Shown here in pieces: positions 5,099-10,352 of a stretch of DNA of 10,352 nt. The position numbers were made by a program, and so were the translations under genes. The first letter of the stretch is position 1; the number at the start of each line of letters is the position of its first letter. The notes under the pieces were generated by a model. That model was not told the origin of the DNA and made no database searches. It saw only the letters and a list, made by a program, of their open reading frames with translations. Source of the stretch: Candidatus Dadabacteria bacterium (GTDB lineage: Bacteria > Desulfobacterota_D > UBA1144 > Nemesobacterales > CSP1-2); assembly GCA_022615255.1 (NCBI GenBank), contig JAKEHC010000203.1, positions 1-10,352 of the forward strand. Reading direction: 5' to 3'.

Positions 5099-6136
5099 AT
5101 GAAGCTTAGACGGGTGTTTCTTCCAATTTGGTTTTTCCTTGTACTAGGCTTATTGGTACAAACTGCTGCCGCGCAGAAGCCTAGTCAAAAGCACTCTGTT
5201 AAGGCTCTTGATGCTATAAGCATGACTGTTTCAAATATAGATCGCTCGGTAGATTTTTATTCTAATGTGTTATCCTTCAAAAAAGTTTCGGATATCATAG
5301 TTGAGGGTGATGAATATGATGAACTTCTTGGCGTGTCAGAGCTTAAGATACGTGTGGTACGCATGCAGCTCGGCGATGAATTTATTAACTTAATCCAATA
5401 CATTGAGCCCTCGGATGGCAAGCCGATACCAGTTGATTCACGGAGTAATGACTTATGGTTTCAACATTTCGCCATTGTTGTAAAAGATATGGATAAAGCC
5501 TATGAGCTACTTCGTAAATACAAAGTCAGTCAGATTTCTACTACTCCTCAGACAATCCCGAAATCAAACAAGGCGGCGGCTGGCATAAGTGCATTCAAGT
5601 TTAAAGATCCGGATGGCCACCCACTCGAGCTTTTATGGTTTCCTCCTGGAAAGGGCGATCCGAGGTGGCACAGCCCGACTGATAAGCTATTTCTGGGAAT
5701 CGATCATACTGCAATCGGAATAGGCGACACGAAGGCGAGCCTCAAGTTTTATAGGGATCTACTTGGTATGAGCCTAGCAGGCGGGAGCCTTAACGCAGGG
5801 AAGGAGCAGGAGCAACTGGATAATGTGCCCGGCGCTGTGGTTCGTATCACGGCTCTGAGACCCTCTTCAAACTCCGTTGGCATTGAATTTTTGGAGTACG
5901 AGACGCCGTCAGACGGGAGGGCTTTACCACTGGATGCTAAGGCGAACGACGTTTCACACTGGCAAACGGTTTTGATGGTAGACAACGTTGATGCGACAGA
6001 GAAGTGGTTACGGAATAACAATGTCCGATTCGTTTCTGATCGAGTGAGCATTCTAATGGACAACAGGCTCGGTTTTAAGAGTGGAATTAAGGTTCTTGAT
6101 CCTGATGGTCATGCGATATTAATTGTGGAAGAATAA
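5099..6136 (+). CDS. Exported tandem VOC-domain (glyoxalase/dioxygenase-fold) protein
   Basis: 345 residues from ATG 5099. Residues 1-25 are a signal peptide (MKLRR, hydrophobic core, TAAA-Q cleavage site), so the protein acts in the periplasm or outside. Two vicinal-oxygen-chelate domains follow, about 36-185 and 199-345. They are clearly duplicated: both contain PSDG(K/R)xxPxDxxxND and end in a DPDGH motif. VOC enzymes hold a divalent metal through four ligands. By alignment domain 1 keeps H123 and E177 but has A39 and N97 at the first two positions; domain 2 keeps H203 and E263 but has Q289 and L341 at the last two. Reaction unknown; lyase, isomerase, dioxygenase or binding roles are possible. 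It begins 28 nt after the GMC gene and ends 23 nt before the FMN reductase gene, so it is probably in the same operon. Export is unusual for VOC proteins, which are mostly cytoplasmic. Confidence 0.85.
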   Translation: MKLRRVFLPIWFFLVLGLLVQTAAAQKPSQKHSVKALDAISMTVSNIDRSVDFYSNVLSFKKVSDIIVEGDEYDELLGVSELKIRVVRMQLGDEFINLIQYIEPSDGKPIPVDSRSNDLWFQHFAIVVKDMDKAYELLRKYKVSQISTTPQTIPKSNKAAAGISAFKFKDPDGHPLELLWFPPGKGDPRWHSPTDKLFLGIDHTAIGIGDTKASLKFYRDLLGMSLAGGSLNAGKEQEQLDNVPGAVVRITALRPSSNSVGIEFLEYETPSDGRALPLDAKANDVSHWQTVLMVDNVDATEKWLRNNNVRFVSDRVSILMDNRLGFKSGIKVLDPDGHAILIVEE

Positions 6137-6159
6137 TTTATTAATAAGGAAATAATACT

Positions 6160-6729
6160 ATGGATGGAGCACGACCGGTTTTTATTCCTGTAATCCTTGG
6201 CACACCAAGGCAGGGTCGTATGAGTGAGCACGTAGCCAGGTTTGTTCTGGGGGAAGTTTCAAAGAGAGAGGGTGTAGAAACAGAGTTAATTGACATTCGC
6301 AATATATCAATTCCGGTAACAGACGCAGGAGAGAACGTTAAAGAGGCTAAGCTTTCCGAGACCATTATGCGCGCCGATGCGCTTGTTATCGTAGTGCCCG
6401 AATACAATCATGGCTACCCGGGGCTTCTTAAGCACGTTTTAGACACAAACCTTAAAGAATACATACACAAGGCTGTTGGCATATGCGGTGTTTCAGCGGG
6501 TGGCTTTGGCGGAACCAGGGTTATACAAAACCTACTGCCTGTTATGAGGGAGCTGGGTCTTGTCACAATATTCTGGGATGGAAACTTCTCAAGCGTCCAA
6601 AATATATTCGATACATCCGGCAACCTAGTTGATCAGGCGTATATCAAGCGTATTGATAAGTTCCTTAAGGAACTAATCTGGATGGCGAAGGTTCTTAGAT
6701 ACGGACGGGAAAAAGTACCCTTGGAATAG
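6160..6729 (+). CDS. NADPH-dependent FMN reductase family flavoprotein
   Basis: 189 residues with a flavodoxin-like fold, cytoplasmic. The phosphate-binding loop is L13-G-T-P-R-Q-G-R-M-S22, and the flavin-binding motif is P80-E-Y-N-H-G-Y-P-G-L-L-K, the hallmark of the SsuE/ChrR/ArsH-type reductases. GVSAGGFGG follows after the next strand. Such enzymes reduce FMN, quinones or metals with NAD(P)H; the exact substrate cannot be told. AAGGA at 6146-6150 lies 9 nt before ATG 6160. It sits between the VOC gene (23 nt upstream) and the zinc-ribbon gene (12 nt downstream). It may feed reduced flavin or protect against quinone stress within this redox row (inference). Confidence 0.9.
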   Translation: MDGARPVFIPVILGTPRQGRMSEHVARFVLGEVSKREGVETELIDIRNISIPVTDAGENVKEAKLSETIMRADALVIVVPEYNHGYPGLLKHVLDTNLKEYIHKAVGICGVSAGGFGGTRVIQNLLPVMRELGLVTIFWDGNFSSVQNIFDTSGNLVDQAYIKRIDKFLKELIWMAKVLRYGREKVPLE

Positions 6730-6741
6730 AAGGAGGGAGGA

Positions 6742-6942
6742 ATGTCAAAAGGCGATCAGTCAAAGGGTGTCAAGATGATTTGCCCTTCTTGCGGGGTGGA
6801 GATGAACTACCATGCCGATAAGCTTGATTATACCGCTGCCTTAACAGAGCCGAATAAGATAGATCCTGAACTGGGTGGCATCCTTGACGAAGTGCATACA
6901 TGCCCTAAGTGTGGAAGAACGGATGTACGTAAAACTGATTAG
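6742..6942 (+). CDS. Small zinc-ribbon protein
   Basis: 66 residues with two CxxC knuckles, C14-P-S-C17 and C54-P-K-C57-G, that should bind one zinc ion. Between them is a 36-residue polar segment (YHADKLDYTAAL...LGGILDEVH). The C-terminal CPKCGRT is typical of zinc ribbons in small nucleic-acid or protein-binding factors. The specific role is unknown. A very strong AAGGAGG (6730-6736) lies 5 nt before ATG 6742, and the gene starts 12 nt after the FMN reductase stop, so the two are almost certainly co-transcribed. Confidence 0.8.
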   Translation: MSKGDQSKGVKMICPSCGVEMNYHADKLDYTAALTEPNKIDPELGGILDEVHTCPKCGRTDVRKTD

Positions 6943-7032
6943 AATATAATCGAAAATAAGGAATTTAGGGCGTATTTTTCAATGAAGAATGGTTACTAAG
7001 CGGTAGAGCAAAATATCAAGGAGGGATTAATT

Positions 7033-7224
7033 ATGGGAAGGCAAAAGGAGTCAAGCCCTAAGAGGCGGGGTGGAAAGCCAAAGCTGGATGATAAGGCACT
7101 ATATGAAATGATCGAGAAAAAGGCTTACGAGTTATATGAAGAGAGGGGAGGGGAACATGGCAAGGAAATGGATGATTGGCTTGAGGCTGAGAGAATCGTA
7201 TTGGGAAAGAAAAAAGGGAAATGA
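7033..7224 (+). CDS. DUF2934 family protein
   Basis: 63 residues, highly charged. After a basic N-terminus (KRRGGKPK), residues about 21-55 match the DUF2934 pattern I..KAYELYEERGGEHGKEMDDWLEAER, a short helical motif found in many Proteobacteria and relatives, with no established function. The tail is lysine-rich. AAGGAGGG (7018-7025) lies 7 nt before ATG 7033. The 90-nt gap before it contains nothing recognisable, so it may be on the same transcript as the zinc-ribbon gene or have its own. Confidence 0.8.
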   Translation: MGRQKESSPKRRGGKPKLDDKALYEMIEKKAYELYEERGGEHGKEMDDWLEAERIVLGKKKGK

Positions 7225-7230
7225 AGAAGC

Positions 7231-7284
7231 CAGAAGTCAGAATTTATAATAAGGAAGGGAGAGCTATTGTCATTCTGACTCCTG
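7231..7284. repeat. Inverted repeat with GACT/CTGAC motif between DUF2934 and NDH-2 genes
   Basis: CAGAAGTCAGAAT (7231-7243) pairs with ATTCTGACTCCTG (7272-7284) at 12 of 13 positions around a 28-nt loop. CTGACT appears again directly after (7282-7287), followed by TTTTAG. It may form a weak terminator or be a small intergenic repeat. Confidence 0.5.
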
Positions 7285-7328
7285 ACTTTTAGATTCTAAC
7301 TTTGATTCAAAACTAGTGAGATTATCTT

Positions 7329-8657
7329 ATGAGCACAAATGGAAGAAAGGAGATTTTGATTCTGGGTGGCGGGTTTGGCGGTCTTTATGTGGCACTAGAT
7401 CTAGAGAAGACACTTGCCAGCGACTCAAGCGTTAATATAACGCTTATAAATAGAGAAAACTTCTTTTTGTTTACACCGATGTTACACGAGGTAGCGGCAA
7501 GCGATCTAGATATTACAAACATCGTAAACCCTGTTAGAAAGCTACTGAGTAAAGTGAAGTTTTTTGAGGGCGACATCGAGTTGATAAACCTCGAAAAGAG
7601 GCAGGTAACCGTATCGCATGGCTCAGATCATCATCATCACGAGCTGAACTATGATTATGTGGTAATCGCACTCGGCTCAATTACAAATTTTTATAATCTT
7701 CCGGGTCTAGAGGAGCGGGCGCTCACTATGAAATCCCTGGGGGACGCGATTGAGTTACGCAATCGCTTGATTGCTAATCTTGAGGAGGCTGACACCGAGT
7801 GTGCGTGTGATATTCGTGATGTTTTACTTACATTCGTGGTGGCTGGCGGAGGATTTGCAGGTGTAGAAACCATCGCTTCAATAAATGATTTTATTCGTGA
7901 TGTAGTCAAGTTCTATCCAAATATTAGTGAGGATCTGTTTAGGGTGGTGCTTGTGCATCCAGGTCTGGTGATTTTACCTGAACTCGGCGAAAAACTAGGT
8001 AAATACGCACAGAAGAAGTTAGCTGAACGAAAGGTGGAGATAAGGGTCAATACCAAGGTCACAGGGGTTACACAAAATAGCGTGCTACTCAGTGACGGCA
8101 CCGTGATTAAGACGAACACAGTTATATGGACTGCCGGGACCTCTCCCAATCCGCTTCTGGATACGATTCCATGTAAAAAGGAGCGAGGGCGGTTGATAGT
8201 AAACGAATACCTTGAAACGCCTGAATGGCAGGGTGTTTGGGCGTTAGGAGACTGTGCTCTGGTTCCTGATCGGAAGACTGGTAACTATTATCCACCTACT
8301 GCACAACATGCGTTACGCGAGGGTAGAATCGTCGCCCAAAATATAAGAGCTGAAATACGAGGGGGTAAGAAAAAGCTGTTCACTTTCTCAACTATAGGGC
8401 AACTGGCAGCAATTGGAAGGCGCACTGGCGTGGCTAACATTATGGGTATCAATTTCTCTGGCTTTATTGCATGGTGGCTATGGCGGACGATATATCTTAG
8501 CAAGTTGCCTAGGTTTGAAAAGAAGCTCCGCGTTATGCTGGATTGGACATTGGATATTCTTTTCTCAAAGGATCTTGTTCAATTTATAACGTTTCGCGCA
8601 CCCACAATTTCCCATACTAAAGATGAGTTGAGTGTACCTTCAAAGACTTCCCCATAA
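7329..8657 (+). CDS. ndh: Type II NADH:quinone oxidoreductase (NDH-2) family protein
   Basis: 442 residues, the usual NDH-2 length. NDH-2 passes electrons from NADH through FAD to membrane quinone without pumping protons. Visible marks: FAD fold G13-G-G-F-G-G18; ENFFLFTPMLHEVAA; second dinucleotide fold (NADH) at A172-G-G-G-F-A-G-V-E180; FAD-contact A305-L-G-D308-C; and the quinone-site motif P322-P-T-A-Q-H327-A, close to the family's AQxAxQ. The C-terminal third has FSGFIAWWLWRTIYL, an amphipathic segment that would attach the enzyme to the inner face of the membrane. A run of four histidines lies near residues 100-103 (codons about 7629-7640). Start ATG 7329 has only a weak GTGAG upstream, so translation may be modest. 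Other members of this family act on other acceptors, but quinone is most likely. Confidence 0.88.
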   Translation: MSTNGRKEILILGGGFGGLYVALDLEKTLASDSSVNITLINRENFFLFTPMLHEVAASDLDITNIVNPVRKLLSKVKFFEGDIELINLEKRQVTVSHGSDHHHHELNYDYVVIALGSITNFYNLPGLEERALTMKSLGDAIELRNRLIANLEEADTECACDIRDVLLTFVVAGGGFAGVETIASINDFIRDVVKFYPNISEDLFRVVLVHPGLVILPELGEKLGKYAQKKLAERKVEIRVNTKVTGVTQNSVLLSDGTVIKTNTVIWTAGTSPNPLLDTIPCKKERGRLIVNEYLETPEWQGVWALGDCALVPDRKTGNYYPPTAQHALREGRIVAQNIRAEIRGGKKKLFTFSTIGQLAAIGRRTGVANIMGINFSGFIAWWLWRTIYLSKLPRFEKKLRVMLDWTLDILFSKDLVQFITFRAPTISHTKDELSVPSKTSP

Positions 8658-8745
8658 ATGGGTGTTGATGGCTTAAAGCAAAATTGAAAAGTATAAGTTA
8701 CTATATTTGTTTAAAAATTTATAAGTTATCTAAAATTAGGTTTTT

Positions 8746-8774
8746 TGAAACCGCTTTTAAAGAGAAAACGTCTA
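8746..8774 (+). promoter_or_regulatory. ECF-sigma-type promoter upstream of glucose dehydrogenase
   Basis: TGAAAC (8746-8751), a 17-nt spacer, then CGTCTA (8769-8774) matches well the TGAAAC/CGTC promoters known for ECF sigma factors such as SigM and SigX of Bacillus. It lies 49 nt before ATG 8824, and there is no equally good sigma70 site between. The sequence around the -10 closely resembles 2879-2907. Confidence 0.6.
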
Positions 8775-8823
8775 ATAGTGACAATGATGCTTTAAAGTAA
8801 GGGAAACGTAGGAGGGTACTTAA

Positions 8824-9930
8824 ATGAAGGCAATTGCTGTTATCCCTGGTAAACCCAACTCTGTTCATTTACGCGATGTCCCAAAACCGAAGCTGACGGA
8901 TGTGCCTGAAGGACGCGGCGTGCTTGTTAAGATTCTACGGGTTGGAGTAGATGGGACTGATAAAGAAATAAACGCTGCTGAGTACGGAGCGCCACCCACG
9001 GGTGATGATTATCTTATTCTCGGGCATGAGTCTTTTGGAATAGTCGAGCAGGTTGGACCAAACGTTACGGAGTTACAATCCGGGGATTACGTTGTTGCCA
9101 CTGTGCGCCGTCCAGGTAATTCCCCCTATGATCGTATTGGCATGTATGATATGACTACCGATGATGTTTACTTTGAGAGGGGTATAAATCTTCGTCATGG
9201 CTACCTGACCGAATACTACGTAGATGCTCCGGAATATATAATTAAGGTGCCACAAGGATTAAAAGAGGTAGGGGTTCTTCTCGAGCCTACAAGCGTGATT
9301 GAAAAGGGAATATTTCAGGCTTATGAGATTCAGAGACGGCTGAGATTATGGCATCCAAGGCGGGCTGCAGTGCTTGGAGCAGGAACGATTGGGCTGTTAG
9401 CGACTATGGCTCTTCGCCTGAGAGGGCTTGAGGTCTGCGCGCTCGGATTAACGAAGCCACCATACCTAAATTCGGATCTCATTGGAGAAATCGGTGGGTG
9501 CTATCATAGCACAAAGGATGTCTCACTTACAGAGTCTACGAAGGAGCACGGTCCTTATGATCTTATTTTTGAGGCTACGGGATATTCTCCTATCGTCTTT
9601 GAAGCTATGAACGTACTCGGGAAAAACGGGGTGTTGGTTCTCTCAAGCGTGACAGGCGGCGGTCGAAGCATAGAGGTGCCCGCAGATAAGATAAATCTGG
9701 GTTTTGTGCTTGGGAACAAGGTTGTGGTCGGCACTGTAAACGCTAATCGTGATTATTTTGAGATAGGGGTAAAGGATTTTTCTCAAGCGGAGCTACAGTG
9801 GCCGGGATGGTTACCAAAATTCCTTACCAATCCTGTAAAAGGACTTGAAAATTATCAGGAATTAATAACGTCACTTACTGAAGTAAAAGGAGCTATTAAG
9901 GTTTTTTGCGAGGTTGCGCCGTTATCGTGA
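8824..9930 (+). CDS. Glucose 1-dehydrogenase-like, zinc-dependent MDR enzyme
   Basis: 368 residues of the medium-chain dehydrogenase/reductase family, closest by eye to archaeal glucose 1-dehydrogenases (C-terminal domain of the Glu_dehyd_C type). It would oxidise an aldose to its lactone with NAD(P)+ in the cytoplasm. Catalytic zinc ligands: D43 (VGVDGTD, where most MDR enzymes have Cys), H68-E69 (LGHES) and E154 (LLEPTS). The nucleotide fold is G185-A-G-T-I-G190. The loop holding the four structural-zinc cysteines in Sulfolobus glucose dehydrogenase has no cysteines here (VRRPGNSPYDRIGMYD...YFERG). Asp in place of Cys and the YFERGI..RHGY segment recall haloarchaeal glucose dehydrogenase. 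GGAGGG lies 7 nt before ATG 8824. Its own promoter and the glucosidase gene downstream suggest a sugar-oxidation unit. Other sugar or polyol substrates are possible. Confidence 0.85.
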   Translation: MKAIAVIPGKPNSVHLRDVPKPKLTDVPEGRGVLVKILRVGVDGTDKEINAAEYGAPPTGDDYLILGHESFGIVEQVGPNVTELQSGDYVVATVRRPGNSPYDRIGMYDMTTDDVYFERGINLRHGYLTEYYVDAPEYIIKVPQGLKEVGVLLEPTSVIEKGIFQAYEIQRRLRLWHPRRAAVLGAGTIGLLATMALRLRGLEVCALGLTKPPYLNSDLIGEIGGCYHSTKDVSLTESTKEHGPYDLIFEATGYSPIVFEAMNVLGKNGVLVLSSVTGGGRSIEVPADKINLGFVLGNKVVVGTVNANRDYFEIGVKDFSQAELQWPGWLPKFLTNPVKGLENYQELITSLTEVKGAIKVFCEVAPLS

Positions 9931-9933
9931 CCC

Positions 9934-9982
9934 GTGATTGGTGATTCTATACTCGATTCACAATCCATGAATCACGATTCAC
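9934..9982. repeat. GATTC-rich inverted repeat between dehydrogenase and glucosidase genes
   Basis: GTGATTGGTGATTC (9934-9947) pairs with GAATCACGATTCAC (9969-9982) at 12 of 14 positions. A smaller hairpin, GATTCA/TGAATC (9955-9960 and 9968-9973), overlaps it. There is no T-run, so it is more likely an intergenic repeat or RNA-processing hairpin than an intrinsic terminator. Confidence 0.5.
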
Positions 9983-10008
9983 CAGACTCGAACTAAGGAG
10001 GGAAAAAC

Positions 10009-10352
10009 ATGACACATGAAGAGATAAGATTACAAGAGGATAGCGAACGGAAGGCTTATTGGAAACGGTGGGGACCCTATTTAAGTGAACGGCAATGGGG
10101 AACAGTTAGGGAGGACTATAGCCCTTATGGCACAGCCTGGGACTATTTTACACATGATCAATCCCGTTCCAGAGCCTATAGGTGGGGCGAAGATGGCATT
10201 GCTGGGATTTCCGACAATCATCAGAGGCTTTGTTTCGCAATCGCTCTTTGGAACGGAAATGATCCTATTCTTAAAGAGAGGCTCTTTGGCTTGACAGGGA
10301 ATGAAGGCAATCATGGAGAGGATGTTAAGGAATACTACTTTTATTTAGACAA
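10009..10352 (+). CDS. N-terminal part of a GH63/MGH1-like glucosidase (runs off the window)
   Basis: The frame is open from ATG 10009 to the window edge, 114 codons without stop. AAGGAGGG lies 6 nt before the start. The product begins with a charged helix and continues LSERQWGTVREDYS, GTAWDYFTHDQSRSRAYRW, GEDGIAGISDN, LCFAIALWNGNDPILKERLFGL and GNHGEDVKEYYFYLD. I recognise this as the start of the bacterial glucosidase group related to GH63 and mannosylglycerate hydrolase (MGH1-like), usually around 900 residues with an (alpha/alpha)6 barrel; the catalytic acids lie further on, outside the window. No signal peptide is seen, so it is cytoplasmic. The substrate is unknown (a glucoside or glucosylglycerate-type compound). 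It lies 78 nt after the glucose dehydrogenase gene, suggesting that released glucose could be oxidised by its neighbour. Confidence 0.85.
   Translation, partial: MTHEEIRLQEDSERKAYWKRWGPYLSERQWGTVREDYSPYGTAWDYFTHDQSRSRAYRWGEDGIAGISDNHQRLCFAIALWNGNDPILKERLFGLTGNEGNHGEDVKEYYFYLD

Noticed and set aside
7629..7640. Four consecutive histidines in NDH-2 as a metal site or engineered tag
   Set aside because: It is internal, short and lies in a variable loop; a natural CAT/CAC run is sufficient explanation.
8651..8662. CCCA-TAAA-TGGG hairpin over the NDH-2 stop codon
   Set aside because: The stem is only 4 bp and its loop includes the TAA stop, so chance is the simplest explanation; there is no T-run for a terminator.
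10081..10314. Open frames on both strands near the right edge (10085-10294 + and 10081-10314 -)
   Set aside because: They overlap the glucosidase frame from 10009, which has a strong ribosome binding site and family motifs and stays open to the window edge.

Overview
The window looks like a chromosomal stretch of a moderately AT-rich, Gram-negative-type bacterium. Exported and membrane-anchored proteins sit next to strong GGAGG ribosome binding sites, and the families present (DM13, a GMC flavoprotein with a cysteine cluster, DUF2934, NDH-2, haloarchaeal-like glucose dehydrogenase, a GH63/MGH1-like glucosidase) are typical of environmental bacteria. I cannot assign a phylum from sequence reading alone. 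No rRNA, tRNA, CRISPR array, transposase or phage gene is visible. All genes lie on the + strand.

Layout. (1) Positions 1-86 are an open frame that may be the tail of an upstream gene. (2) Positions 94-1725 encode an exported pentapeptide-repeat protein ending in a membrane module that resembles a two-TM ion channel. (3) Positions 1726-2084 hold a small inverted-repeat element with a terminator-like hairpin and a decayed second copy. (4) Positions 2085-2423 encode a 112-residue four-helix DMT/EamA-SMR-like membrane protein. (5) Positions 2424-2982 are non-coding and densely structured: a ~140 bp imperfect inverted-repeat element with internal repeats, a perfect 28-nt palindrome, a small hairpin, and two candidate promoters. 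(6) Positions 2983-6942 are a tight gene row: membrane-anchored DM13 protein, GMC oxidoreductase, exported tandem-VOC protein, NADPH-dependent FMN reductase-like flavoprotein and a small zinc-ribbon protein. (7) DUF2934 (7033-7224) and NDH-2 (7329-8657) follow. (8) A glucose 1-dehydrogenase-like MDR enzyme (8824-9930) has its own promoter and is followed by the start of a large glucosidase that runs off the window at 10352.

How the genes may work together (inference). The row is rich in redox enzymes: a GMC flavoprotein acting on an alcohol or sugar, a DM13 domain with a conserved cysteine facing the periplasm, an FMN reductase-like flavoprotein, NDH-2 passing electrons from NADH to quinone, and a glucose dehydrogenase beside a glucosidase. 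This fits sugar release and oxidation coupled to respiration, or a redox/stress-response cluster. Two matching ECF-sigma-type promoter sequences, one upstream of the DM13-GMC row and one upstream of glucose dehydrogenase, suggest that both groups share a regulator.

The most notable points are the paired ECF-like promoters, the complementary loss of metal ligands in the two VOC modules, the exported pentapeptide/channel-like fusion with an unusual filter, and the several families of structured intergenic repeats.
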